DNA of 64,000 nt, from assembly GCA_004026145.2 (NCBI GenBank), contig CP034995.1, positions 1,756,226 to 1,820,225 of the forward strand, in the 5' to 3' direction. Below are positions 1-12,085 of this stretch, piece by piece. A program made the translations under genes and the position numbers. Every line of letters starts with the position of its first letter. Position 1 is the stretch's first letter. Origin of the DNA: Takifugu bimaculatus. Its lineage: Eukaryota > Chordata > Actinopteri > Tetraodontiformes > Tetraodontidae. The notes below the pieces were generated by a model, which ran no database searches, had not been told where the DNA came from, and saw only the letters and a list, made by a program, of their open reading frames with translations.

Positions 1-689
1 TTAATGCCAGACAGCCACAAATAGATTCTCCTTTAACCATTCAAGTACAACGCCACACATTTTGATTCAATTATTAAGAGCGAGGAGCATAATGAAGCAG
101 GTGAAGTAATTAGCCTTAGCAAGGGACCGTCTTCCTTCTCTGTGCTGCTCTATTCCATTGTGGTAAAATCTCTATTCTCCTGGGGTTTTTTTTTCTCCAA
201 GCAAGAGTGACTGAAAAGAAGTATGAATATCCATAACTCCGAGGGGACGTGTCCCTGACAGGGCCGCTCGTGTGATACTGTGATAAAAGAGTCCTGCAAA
301 TACTCATATTCAGGCCCAATGAACACGGCTCTGTGCAGCTCCTACACTAATCCAACACAGGAGTCCATACAGCACTAAGAACCATTCTATTCTTTTAAGT
401 CTGTTACTAAGAATAGATCAGACCAAGGGAAAAATATGCAAACTGCACATCTTAACACGGCAGCAGCGCCCCCTGTAAGATCACGACTCCTCTCATCAAA
501 GAAGCTGGATATTTAGTGGAGCTAAATGTCAGTTAGCCACTAGTGCATCTGTGCACTAACCACGGCCGCACAATCAAGGACGCTCACAACACCATAGACG
601 CAGAACCTGAGCTTGAATGGAGCCCAGGAGGTATACAGATGGATGAAGGTGGATATAGATATCTGTGTTTGTGTGTAGAGAGACGTTAC
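1..689. other. tab1 intron 7 (partial), no exon seen
   Basis: I looked here for the next TAB1 segment (the LDGVTGFLVLMSEG-like region) on the minus strand and did not find it. The interval is therefore taken as intron. The rest is ordinary AT-balanced non-coding sequence. Confidence 0.6.
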
Positions 690-801
690 CTAAGTAAGTC
701 AATGTCGTTGTAGTTTAACTTCACCCGGTAGTCTCCGAGTCTCCTGGTGCTGGTCTGACCTGCAATCTGACCCGCCTGCCTCACGCGAGCTGAATCCACA
801 C
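690..801 (-). CDS. tab1: tab1 coding exon 7 (last one visible)
   Basis: This exon encodes (G)VDSARVRQAGQIAGQTSTR followed by RLGDYRVKLNYNDIDLL. It corresponds to the TAB1 segment ending in YTDIDLLS and ends two bases into a Ser codon at a GTAACG donor. It is more diverged from the mammalian sequence than the earlier exons. Confidence 0.85.
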
Positions 802-3800
802 CTGCGTGATGGTGAAGTGGTCAAACACACGGAGAGAATCAGCATCAACGGCGGTTTGAGAACTGCAGGAGGTGAACGGATGGATGAGGTTTAGAATGTG
901 AGGGAAAGAATGAAGCAATGAATGAGGAAGAGGAGAAGTGTGTTTGGACAAAGCATAGACGCACAGAGGTCACCTTCAGCTGGATAAATGGAATAAACGC
1001 TATTTCAGTTAAATCAGCCAGGGAAGTGCCAACAGCATAATTATGTGGACTCCTGACTGGGGAGAGAACAAACAGCAGCGGGCAGCCCAGCTTCCTCTCC
1101 TGATGGAGTTTATTCACCATTACTGTGGACTTAACACAGGTGTCAGGCTTCAACGACCACTTCTTCTGCAAGGATAATGAGAATGTCTACATTTGCTGTA
1201 ATAGGTAAGTCCTACATTACTGGACCATTAGCTGCAGTGCAGCAACTGTTCAAAGTGTCTGTTTCCTTCCTCTAATGATGAATATCCAGCTGAGTGCAAA
1301 GAACACAACTTGGTTCTAAATGCAAAAAGCTTAGTTTGAGTTGCAGAGGGCAATTTTTCAGAGGTTAGGAGATCCAGTTTATCTGTCTCACCCAGGGCAG
1401 CGAGTCTCTGCAGTTCATCCTCGCTGTCGGTGTTGTGAGGCCGGCCGATCTGGAGAACTTGGTTCTGGCCATCGCTGCTGGACTTGCACAGCAGAGCCCG
1501 GTTGGTACCTGAAATCCCAGTCCAATAGAAAATGAATTCAAAGACAAGATGTAATTCTTTGCTTATTGTTGGGTTCTAATTTTAGAATGGCTCATTGAGC
1601 TGGGCCTCCACCACACCACCTCCACAACCCAGTTTGGTTCAGCAGCGAGCCCTCCTTCCCTCTCCCTGCCCTCTCCATGTGGGGCCCAGAGGTCGACTAC
1701 CAGGAAACAAAGCCTCTTCAGTCTTCTAAAGGTTTTTTCTTTTCTTTTTTTTAACATTGTTGGTATTAGTGTCAGCTTTTCTAAAATCTAATCTCTGAAG
1801 CATCATTCAATACTTGTAGGCATTTTCTTGCTAAAGAATTGCCACACATTTTACCCCAAAATTCCTTAAAAATCATCCAGTGTTAATGCTCATATATGGA
1901 AACCTGTCATTGCTCCATATGTGGAAACAACATCACTCCTGTGTGTTATTTGTGATCATTGTCCTCCATGCATTCCACACAATTCCCACTGTATCAAATT
2001 ATGGGTTACTTGACCTTAACTGTCAAATGTAGTTCACGTCAGCACACAGCTGGGAGCACTTTTCTGGGCACATATGCTATTATGATTAAATCTCCTTGGA
2101 TTCGTGTTCCGTCAACTTTGAACTCCTGACCTTCACACTGCATGCTGGTGAGGAGACACTGTGTTTTTCCTGCTAATTACTGCACACTCCTCCGCTCTAT
2201 TTACTGCAGTGTGCCCTCTGCTTCGTGACAAACGGAAATTAAATCCACGGAGTGGGTGAGGGGCTTTTCTGCGTAGGGGGCCGCAACATGGCTTAGGTGC
2301 ACATTTAGAGGGAATCAGTCGTCTGTGGGTGGAGCTAAAGCATCAGAGAGAACCCAAAAACATATATTTAGATGGACAAGAGGTGCCACAAGGCAGTTTC
2401 TGTTTAAGCCTGACATCTACTGGTCACAGGACAAACACTAATGGTGGATCTACATGCTGGGCTGTATTTATCAGGTGTTATTACAACTAGGCTCTGTGTT
2501 AAATATCGAATATTTGCGTTAGTGTTAAAAACAAAGAATACAGGTAATCGGGCTTTCCTACCAACGTTGGCGATATAAAGCTTGTTGTTGATAATTAGTG
2601 CAACGATGGCTGTCGCTCCTCCGGACACCTCCTGCTCCAGCTCCTTCAGACGCTCCTATGTGCATAAATAAATTAACAATTAAACCGGAATAATAGACAA
2701 GATAAAGAGAGAACAGACTGAACACTGAAGATGTTGACCACAGAAATGGAAAGCAAACTTGTGCGAGGACGAGAATAAAGAATCAATCACGACTTGAAGG
2801 TCTTTTAAATAAATAAATCAAATCACTAAGATCTTATAGGAACTCCCCACCAACACACAGAGCGAATTATTACCACAGTTTGAAGCAGAGACGCCAGAAA
2901 ACACAACTGCACGGAAAAAAGGAAAAGATAATAAGCCGGGGCCAAATCTGAGACCATCTTATCTAATGAAAATAAGCAAATGAGCCCAATTAGAGCACAG
3001 TTTGTTCTCTAGTTGCTAGGAATTAACTCACACTAATGTCTATATCTGGATTTCTATGGAAACTACCAGTGAACTTTCTCTCTCCAATTTCCAGCGTTGC
3101 GTACCTCATTGTGTTGCAGGTGATAACTGGACAGGTTTGCTTTTTCAGCCAAAGCATCATCTATGGTCTCAAAATAGCTCTTCTCCACCACATCAAAGGC
3201 CTGCAACACACAGGAGCATGTACGTGAATGAGACACTGATGACGCGTCACAGAGCAACCAGTAAACAGCCAATCTTCCTGCTGCTCTTTATCAAGAACTG
3301 CATGACCTTTGGCTGTAGCGTCCCAAGAGTGACGCTTCACATACATCACTGGAATCACTAGTGTGAATGTTCTGTCATTTAAATTAGGAAAGACCTGCGA
3401 GAGGATCCTGCGAATGTCGTTGTCTGTGTGGCTGGAGTTGATCTGTCCAAGCAGGAGCTCAGCTGTCAGACACTGGGAGGCAAAACTGGCCACCCTGCTG
3501 CCATCATAACCATTAAAAACCCCATAGAGGAAACAGCCGTCCTCGCCTCTGTATGGGAGGAAAAAAATTTAGTTTGGATCTTCACAGAAGACAGGAGCAT
3601 CAACTTCCAATTCACCACAGTCACTACAGCAGAAATCTTGTCATTAAAGATTTTGGGAAAACTACTCGCCACGTGTTTTTATTCTTCTATTTTGTTTCTC
3701 ACCTGAACCTCAGGTGTCCGTCCTCGTTGGTGTGGCTCTGAGTTCCTTTGCCATCGGGGCCGTACACACAGTTGGGGGCAGTGCCAACCCCACACATCTG

Positions 3801-4443
3801 GCACAGCGGGAGGTCATCTGTCCAGCTCTGATGCTGTAGAAATAACACTATTCTTTTTACATTGACGTTCCATTCACTTCCACTCTTGCTTATTCCAGTC
3901 TTGTGTAATAGCACACGTAGTACCCGTTTAGCAATTGGCTTTGATGAACACCTCAGTACATTATTTTGGTTCAACCTTAGATCCCTTCAATGACACTTTG
4001 CAGGGTATGCTAGTGACTAAACATTGTAACTATATAGTTTTGGTACAAGAAACTGTCAGTCGAATAAGGAAGGGTGTCAACCACAGTCGCTTATTACAGG
4101 GTTTACTCACATAATTGCCTCACGCTACTTCAGACAACTGTCTATGCTGATGAGATGAAATAAGTTAAATGACACTAGTATATTGTTATTATCTTTGTTA
4201 TTGCTAGCCGATTGTTAGCAACAACACTTCAAAAACTCTACTGTTGCTAAACTAGCTAGCATATATTAAGGAGACTGTGTAACACGAAGAAGTAAAATAC
4301 AAAACGACCCCAATGAAATGACAGAGTAGAGCAAAACAGCTTCCAACAACTCCACAAAAGTAAGGTTATTGAGTGGTTCCTCTGGTCATTTTTTTACGGC
4401 TTCTACTCACACTCTGCATCAAGTTCCTTCGCTGCGCCGCCAT
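690..4443 (-). CDS. tab1: TAB1, TAK1-binding protein 1 (5' seven coding exons; 3' end outside window)
   Basis: TAB1 is a cytoplasmic adaptor that binds and activates the kinase TAK1 (MAP3K7) and also p38-alpha. Its N-terminal half is a PP2C-fold pseudophosphatase. Coding exons on the minus strand are 4411-4443, 3703-3833, 3395-3548, 3105-3200, 2562-2655, 1392-1508 and 690-801. Together they give about 245 residues in one continuous frame with GT-AG junctions. Recognisable family segments are the start MAAQRR, SWTDDLPLC, FLYGVFNGYDGSRV, AELLLGQIN, AFDVVEKS, IDDALAEKA, SGGATAIVALIINNKLYIANVGTNRALLCKS (split here between exons 5 and 6) and TSTRRLGDYRVK. The rest of the pseudophosphatase domain and the C-terminal TAK1-binding helix (full length is about 500 residues) must lie left of the window. 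The loop between exons 4 and 5 looks roughly ten residues shorter than I recall for human TAB1. syngr1 lies upstream in the same orientation, as in human 22q13.1. Confidence 0.93.
802..1391. other. tab1 intron 6
   Basis: This intron lies between exons 6 and 7. No repeat or coding signal was recognised. Confidence 0.75.
1392..1508 (-). CDS. tab1: tab1 coding exon 6
   Basis: This exon encodes (G)TNRALLCKSSSDGQNQVLQ through SEDELQRLAALG. It follows exon 5 in phase and matches the TNRALLCKS signature of TAB1. The donor is TGG|GTGAGA. Confidence 0.9.
1509..2561. other. tab1 intron 5
   Basis: This intron is 1.05 kb. It holds one purine-rich block on the minus strand around 1600-1750 and nothing else I recognise. 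Confidence 0.75.
2562..2655 (-). CDS. tab1: tab1 coding exon 5
   Basis: This exon encodes ERLKELEQEVSGGATAIVAL followed by IINNKLYIANV, a beta-strand pair of the PP2C fold. It ends with the first base of a Gly codon. The acceptor is CACATAG and the donor TTG|GTAGGA. Confidence 0.92.
3105..3200 (-). CDS. tab1: tab1 coding exon 4
   Basis: This exon holds 32 whole codons from AFDVVEKSYFETIDDALAEK to YHLQHNE. The acceptor is GTTGCAG and the donor GAG|GTACGC. The variable linker at its end is shorter than in mammalian TAB1 as I recall it. Confidence 0.9.
3395..3548 (-). CDS. tab1: tab1 coding exon 3
   Basis: This exon encodes GEDGCFLYGVFNGYDGSRVA through NDIRRILSQ, the best-conserved core of the pseudophosphatase fold. 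In active PP2C enzymes this FNGYDG-type region (normally DGHGG) binds metal; the altered form here fits TAB1 being inactive. The donor, CAG|GTCTTT, is unusually weak at positions +3 to +6. Confidence 0.92.
3703..3833 (-). CDS. tab1: tab1 coding exon 2
   Basis: This exon encodes the segment from HQSWTDDLPLC to EDGHLRF, which opens the PP2C-like domain. The acceptor is CTGTAG-like on the coding strand (CTACAG) and the donor is CAG|GTGAGA. It ends with two bases of an Arg codon that is completed by exon 3. Confidence 0.9.
4411..4443 (-). CDS. tab1: tab1 coding exon 1 (start codon)
   Basis: This exon encodes MAAQRRNLMQS from an ATG at 4443-4441. The start matches the family N-terminus and is followed by a strong donor (AGT|GTGAGT). 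The exon ends in phase 0. Confidence 0.88.
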
Positions 4444-6721
4444 GTTGGATGGCTCGCGGTGCGTTCACGTTCACTGCAAAGTCGAAAACCTCAACTTCAC
4501 ATTGCGTCTAACCGTAACGGAAAAAAAAAAAAAAAATCAAATATAATGAAGCAGCTTCTTGTTCACAATATATAACAATAAGTTTTTTAAAAAATAAAAA
4601 TGTAACTGTTCACATTAATGCCTCAACGTCAAAAAGAGATTTATTTATTTTAAAATTCCATTCATACTATGTTTTAGCCTACTAAAGTAAAAAATGCATG
4701 TAAATTTAAAAAACAATTTAGCTTAAACAGGTGTCAATCAGTACCGAGCTACTGAATGAGTGTTTTCTTTCTTTTGAGTTTAATTAAGCTTAAGTTTTTA
4801 AATTAGACAGCTGCTCTGTGGCGCGTTGCTGTATTTTCATGACCACGCTGCTACCGTGTGGAAATGATATGAATTGCAGCATAAAACAGCAGCTTCTCGT
4901 TGCTGATGACTTTTTTCAGGTCGACTAAAACTACTAGTTACATTTGCATTGTTTAGACTTTAGAACAACATACCTTTGACTCAAGTAGAAATTCATACTA
5001 CAGAACCTGCAATCACCACCTATTAAATGTTTTGATATAGAGGACTATATTATTCAGATATTTTTCAAATTATGTTGCACACAATAAAACCTAAAAGAGG
5101 ACAGCAGAGACAATAGCTTTACCAGTATTATTTTAATGGGTTAAAATTGAAGACATCCAAAACATACATGTGTACGCAACCTTTTCCATGAAAGGTACAT
5201 TAGATTTGAACAGATTTCACAAAAGAGTAGCACACATTTCTACATCTACACAGTGGTACAGTATAAAGTATGTATATGCATACACTATTTACTCTTATAG
5301 ATTTTGGTCACTTCTTTATACAGTATTTTTTTTATACTTTGTATTATTATTCCAAAATAAAAACATCTGCTTAACCTGAAAGCAACAGATAGCTGATCAC
5401 AACACTCAACAGAACATCGAGCTATCTCTTCTTTGTACAGAGCTAGCATAATGCCCTAAAATAAGTAAAATATTCTTGAAGCATTCTAATATATGATAGA
5501 TTTACATGTATGTTGGTAACTACTGAAGATTTTGAATGGTTGCCTTAAATCAAAGAAGGATTACAGTTGAAAATGATTTGGAACTCATTAGCGCAATAAG
5601 ATCGTAGGGGACGGTGATGTCCTGCTTGTTCTGGGTTTTGTCATGTGCTCGAGGACTGAAAGAAGATAAAACGTTAAATCTGAACATCTGCTCTGAGGAT
5701 GTAGAAAGAGGTCTGTGATGCTGAGCGTTCAGTGTGTTCGCTGGATTTGGCTTGGCAGTCAGCACTAAGGCAAAGTGTAAGAAGAGGAAAAAGCAGGTTC
5801 TTCTGAGCAACAACATGAGAAAGCACATCAGTCCCACATCCTACATGGGAATGCTGAATGCACCCACACAACCTGTTACAGGGGGCATTAGTCATCAGAT
5901 AAGATGTTGCTGCCTGTTTTTCACACAATTATAACTGTGTGTGTGTGTGTGTTGAAGGTGAAGGGGTAACTGTTTCTCTAAAAGAATCCCTGCTGTCCGC
6001 ACCTTCAGCTGTGTCGGCTCTGTTCTCAGCTGGCAGAAATTTGAGTTCCCACACGGCACCAACAATCTGTTAGCAATATCACATGATCCAAGAGATGAGG
6101 GACACTCCAAAATAGAGCTACTGTCTCACCAGATTTTCATACTCAAGTGTGACAATCTGGTAGAATCCCCAACATTTAGAATGCTTAACATCTTTGGAGT
6201 GTTAAACAGGCCAATTTCACTAGAACCATGCAGGAGTGTGCAGAAGCTGAGCAGACTTATTCTGGGGTGACTCAGCAGTCTAGTCAGAAGCTCATTAACT
6301 GCCACTGCTGCCACTTATTCTGGGTGCATTCACTGTTGCCCGTGCACACGAATAATCTATAGTTCAACTGAATACAAAGTAGCACCAATGAAATACTGTC
6401 AGTGTTGGCCAACAGTACTGTTGGATTATGAACCCAAATAAACGTGAAGCCTGAACTTTGTTGCCTGTTGCACTTGGAGGTCTCAACATTTAAAAACCTC
6501 AAGGTTGGAAAGACCCCAACAAGAGCTGAAGTTCATGTGTAGTTTGCAGTTAATTTTGTTACCTCTGCAATTGCACTTCACCTGTGAACTGATTGTGAAC
6601 TGAACAAAACAAAACAAAATGTTTTAATAAGCATCTCAATAATAATTAACAGTTTGGGACATAGGCAGCATCACCCACAACCTGTTGACCCCCTCCCCGG
6701 ATACGTTCCCCCTTCTGTGTC
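4444..6721. other. tab1 promoter side plus probable syngr1 3'UTR
   Basis: The interval separates the syngr1 stop codon from the tab1 start codon, with both genes on the minus strand. On that strand an ATTAAA lies at 6623-6628, about 95 nt past the syngr1 stop. Paired AATAAA motifs lie near 4640-4650, almost at the tab1 promoter. Either could serve as the syngr1 polyadenylation signal, so the true 3'UTR length is unknown. A short (GT)n run sits at 5935-5952. No coding exon was found. Confidence 0.55.
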
Positions 6722-6934
6722 TCAGTAGTCCTGACGCTGGTAGCCACCAGAGCCATCGAAGGCCCCGTCACTGTTGGCCAGGCCCCCTCCTCCACCTGGG
6801 CTCTCCACATCATCCCCGCCAAAAGAGGTGTAAGGTGCTCCGCCATCCTGGCTGGGGTCCGTGTATTCCTGGGAGAAGAGGGCCGAGTCGGCCCCCAGCT
6901 TGTACCTCTGGAAGGCCAGGAAAGACTGACCCGC
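6722..6934 (-). CDS. syngr1: syngr1 exon 4 (stop codon)
   Basis: This exon encodes 70 residues beginning AGQSFLAFQRYKLGADSALF, then a cytoplasmic tail with a GGGGG run and the end YQRQDY, then TGA at 6724-6722. The acceptor is CATTCCCAAG, with AAG in place of the commoner CAG. Confidence 0.94.
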   Translation of the reverse strand, partial: AGQSFLAFQRYKLGADSALFSQEYTDPSQDGGAPYTSFGGDDVESPGGGGGLANSDGAFDGSGGYQRQDY

Positions 6935-9900
6935 CTTGGGAATGGACAGACAGAGGAGGAGTGTGGAGAAACAGGTGGAGGTGAAAGCAGAGAGGCGGCG
7001 GTGTTAGAGCGAGGTGGGGAGGGGGTTATGAAAGAGAAGAAACAGAACATAGAGAGATTAGCAAGCTGGGGAAGCTCATTAGATACAGTTCTGTGAGAGA
7101 GCCAATTAGTCAGTCAGCGAGTTAGCGAGTGCAGACAGGCTGATCCGCTGCTCAGCTCCACCAACCTCCCGCCTCAGGGAAGAAACTATTAAACAGACTC
7201 GTTCAACAGCCGAAGCCCCATGGCCACGGTCTTTGTTCCTCCTTAGAGAGGACGGATGCAAGGAAAGCGCAGACAAGCCAGACAGGACAGTTTCAGGCCA
7301 GGTCACATGACCATTTCTTTGACTTAAACATGGACAAAATGTTGGGCTCAGAAGCTTTTTGGTTCGGTTCCATCGAAAAAGAATAGGAAAGTGGTTAACA
7401 CAGATGAAATAAAGTTGAGTCCAATCAGTGCTGGGACATTTCTAGGCTGGTTCGTCCTGGCTTAGAGACATGACGTGCATTTCAATCCCATCAGACTGTG
7501 TCCATCAAGTATTTTATTTGGCTGGTTGATTTCTGTCATATTGAACAAAACTGAGTTCAGCACACAGAATAAACCCTAAATAATTTGGGATAAACTAAAA
7601 TACTCTTCATAAATGTATAGATCAACTTACCAAGCTACATACAGAGAAACCAAAAAAGGGAGTGTGGAATTAAAGTGTGATACTTTAACGCAAGCTTCCT
7701 AAAGCTGTTTGTGTTCGTAAAACTGCCCTCAGTCTCATAAAGTTAACATTACCAAACCCTGGAATAGTCAGTGAGATAAAATGCAAACATATCGGGAAAT
7801 TTAAGGAATAATGCAACATTCGGGAGATTAGCTGAGATCTTAAGACTTTAAACCACACAGGGATCCTGGCGTGAGAGCAAAAAGGTTATTCTATGGGACC
7901 TTCTATTTAAAACCCTTCACCTGCCCCTTAGAACCAGGCTTGGTTGGTTTTGCTTGAATGAGGCCGTTTTTCCCTCAGGAATATTCTCTCTGGCAGTTTT
8001 AACGCTTATGACGGGGGTGTAATTCCACAATCTCGTCGCTAGGTGTCACTGCGCACACAGAGTGAACACTAAAGTTCACCAGACAGAAGACGCTCCAAAG
8101 CTTCAGGGTTTCATCCACTGTTCTCCAATCAGCTGACCCCACCCAGCATTATCCCTCATGTAGCTGCGCCACAGATAAGATCAGACCTCAGTGTGTTTCA
8201 TGTCTTCGCATTTTTATAAAACATCCAAAAATAAAAATGCCAGGTGTGAAACGGAGGATGTTTCCTAATTCATACAAAGTTGGTTTGGTCTATCACATAA
8301 TCAAAAACCTTTTCAGTTTAAAGCCTTTTGCTCTGATATATGTATCAAAAGTCATTGGAAAGAGCTAATAAATCATATTCCAAACAAACTCACTTCTCTA
8401 GTCATGTCAGTAAAATCCAGCCATTGTGTGAACACTGATGGTGTTCCAGGATTGTTGCTAGTTCTCGGAATAAAACTGCATTTGTTCAAGGGCTCCGCGT
8501 GAGCTCTCAACACATAGCTGAAAAGAGATGTTGTTGATGTTGAAGAATTTTAACCCAAATCTAATTGTTGGGCCACGCTTATTGAACTGCTTGGATTCAG
8601 TATAGCGTCAAGCTCAGGGAAAGTTGTTCTACTTTGAAGAAATCAGCTCACCACTCTATAAATACACTCACTTCAGAAGTACTTGATGGTACTGCACAGC
8701 CTCAAACAAATGCAGCCCCGGTGAAATAACAGGAGAAGCTAAAGCAACATGGAACACTCAGACAAAAGGCTGATTAGGCTGAGGTGGGAACAGCTTGATG
8801 TATTCCTCTTCAAAAGACACATTCTTTAACTTCTCCATTGAGAAAAGTGTCTGAGCGCCCTGTTGGAACAACAGCCAGGTCAAGCCCACAGTTATACCTA
8901 CAGTCATGGTGACGGTGCGTTTAAAGACTGAGGAGCTGAACCCTCAGCCAGCGTAATGTGTTGATTGGGGCCCTTACCCAGGTGAAGATGGAGAAGAAAC
9001 AGAAGGTGATGGCCGCTCGGGCCGCGTCACCGCCCTCCTTCAGCGGGTTGTCCTCCGGCTTGGACATTTGCCACTGGTTTGCCAAGAAACAGAAGCCCAC
9101 AAACCACATAAAGGACCAGAATGCTGGAAAGAAGAGACGGTGTTAGAAGAATCTGGGACAGTGTTAGAAGATGGAACTGATGCATGACGCGTGTCTCTTC
9201 AGTTTTTTATGGCTTTTTTTGCCCTATTTTAGTAACGCAACAGCGTCTGGGTGAAACGTTAGAGGAGAAAAGTGGCTTTCCTATCAACCTGAGGCTTGAC
9301 CCAGCAGGTGGTTAGTTTAGCTTAGCTTAGCATTGCAGCTTAGAAAACACAGGTTATCTTAACAGAAACAGAAAAGCTTCCACAATGCTCGGTGAATAAG
9401 GAGGCCAGAGACACAAAGGGAACTTGACGCAGGACTCTGAATATTTCAGAAACATCCTAGGAGACAGACTGACAGCGCGAGCGATGAAAGCAGAGGCGGC
9501 AGTTCTGTACGTGAGATTCCACACTTCAGACAACATCACTGGTTTACACAACAACCCCCTCCTTTCTGGCTGCTGTCAACAAAACCCAACATCCCTTAAA
9601 GATCATTGTTATCATTATCGAGCAAACCTCCCCAGGTTAACACACCTGACACGCCGACGTCGGCCAGCACCGCCTTCTTCCGGTCTTTGACGCTGCTGAT
9701 TTGTGGGAAGTAGATGTCCAGAGCCAACAGGGCCATGCAGCAGAGGAAGGCCATGGAGCCCATGAAGACCCCGTAGTTACAGGCGTTCTGGTTGCGGTTG
9801 AAGATGCAGTACTCTTCCACTTCGTCGGGGCGGTTGATATAGCCCTCATTGGCGATGCAGCCGAAGATCACGATGGAGAAGAGCTGCAGAGGGTACGGAT

Positions 9901-10007
9901 GGAGCAGACATAAAAAATGGATGTCAGAATTTCACACGTTCAAAATATAATTGAAATTTTGGGGGCAGTAGAAACATTTTCAACCACTTCTTAACCACTG
10001 CACACAC

Positions 10008-10066
<59 letters not shown>

Positions 10067-12040
10067 TGCAAACATATCAAATCACCTGCTGTTGCCTGTC
10101 TGACTGTGTAGTTCATGAATAAGAATAGAAAAAAACTCAGCCTCTAAAGTTGGGACAGGGGACATTCATGAATAACCCCCTTCGCTCAGTGTGTCTGGAT
10201 AATTTCAGCTAATATCTTCAAACCTGGAGTGTGACTGTGAGTCCCCTGTATGTGGGGACATATGCGCTCTTGATGTGTCAGCACATGACATTAATGGCCG
10301 CCTGCTGTCTATGGGGGGGCCATAACATCAGCAGAAAAGTGGAGTTCCTCTCTCCTCTCTTTATATTAGACACAAAAGACCACAAAATGGAGTTGTCAAC
10401 AGGTTATTACCACCTCATGCCTCCCTGGTCTCATCCAGTCCTTTACTCAGACCAGGCAGTGTATGCAAGACCACATCCGGAGCGCTACATCTACAGGGAT
10501 GACATCAACACCCCTGAACAGTGTGGAGCCGCCATATAGTGGATGAGCTTGAAACTTTTAACTAGCTCACATATCTTAGGAAGGGACTGACTTGATTTGA
10601 CATGGGCTGCATAATGTGAGCATGTGCTCCAGATAGACACAACTGTGTCTGATTTAGATCAAGTGGTTCAGGCCACATAAGCCAGTTTTGGCTCTGAAGG
10701 AGGACTTGTAGCTTTTTCTTCTCATGATCTCGCTCACCTCTGCGATGCTTCTGGTTCTTCTTCTGTTACTGACAAACTTTGACCAGTTGGTGAATAAGCA
10801 GATTTATTATCTTAAAGTAATTTCTGCATCGTTCTCCTTCCTGTGAAGCAGCATCCAGCTGTTTTAGTCTATGTTTTCAGTTCTTTCCTGATGTGTGGGG
10901 GTGGTGTTACAAGAGTAGCCCCCCTCCCGGCTGATGGAACACGTGGATGTGTAATGATGTGAACCTGGGCCTTGTCCGCGCCCGAATGGTTTACTCAGCT
11001 GTCGTTTCTCTGTGTGACAAACAACAATGACACAAAGGGAGAGCCCATAATAGACCTGTACGCACCGACAGGCTGGACCATCAGGGCCAACAATCCGTTT
11101 ATTTGGACTTTACAGCAGAGGTTTCCTCCATGACCTTATTTGCTTTCACTTATTGCTAACGATCCTCTTCATCCATTTGAAGGCAAATATTAACTGTTGA
11201 CTCTACTCAGTGTCTCAAGAGCCACTTAAAAGCCTCTGTTGAATCAACGTTAAGTTTCTCGCAGCGCGAGTGGAGAATATTACCGAAAGGAAGAGGGCAA
11301 AACTGCATTTCGTTGCCTTGTACTTGTGACATGTGTAATGACAATAAAGTTGAATCTAATCTAATCTAAAATGAAGAACCTGGTGGTTAGGTGGGTTTAG
11401 GTTAGAGGTCCCATGTGTGACTGCAATAACACAACTCTGAAAGCTTCTCCATTTCCTGTCCTGATTAGCATCAGGTTCTAAACTATACGGTTTTCTAATT
11501 ATAGCAAATAATGTTCACATTGGTGTTTAGCCCAAACAAGCAAAAAAGTTCAGAGTACAAAATAAGAAAATTTAACGAGAAAGAGGTTTTATGGTGATTT
11601 ACATCTGGACATTTACTCTGCTATTGCACATATTTGTCTGATTAAGCACATAATCGCTCAAGTCAGCGTGAGACACAGACATACAATGAAGTCCTCTAGA
11701 GCCTTTTTCTCCATGTGGCTGGAGTCAAACCAGAACACTTTGTTAGCCAGCAGCAGTCCTGACCTCTGTATTCCTTCGTCCCCTTGCTCTTGTCCTCAGA
11801 AGCTGCAGTCCTCTCCCATATCAACCTTTATGCACTATTTTGATTCTTGAACGAGGGAGGCAGTCAAAAGATGGAGAGAAGAGATGGAGGGAATGCCAAA
11901 AAGAGGAAGCATCGGGGGCAGAAGGAGCGTGGACGATGTGCTATTTTTAGAAAGGCTGCATCATCGCTTGCTCCCTCCATCTCATCTTCTCTCAGCTCCC
12001 CTCATAAGTAGCCCTGCCGCTGCCTGCAAGCATTCTTGAG

Positions 12041-12085
<45 letters not shown>

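Noticed and set aside
10231..10539. A 102-codon plus-strand frame inside syngr1 intron 1
   Set aside because: It lies antisense to syngr1, has no recognised domain and no supporting splice or promoter context. I found no reason to call it a gene.
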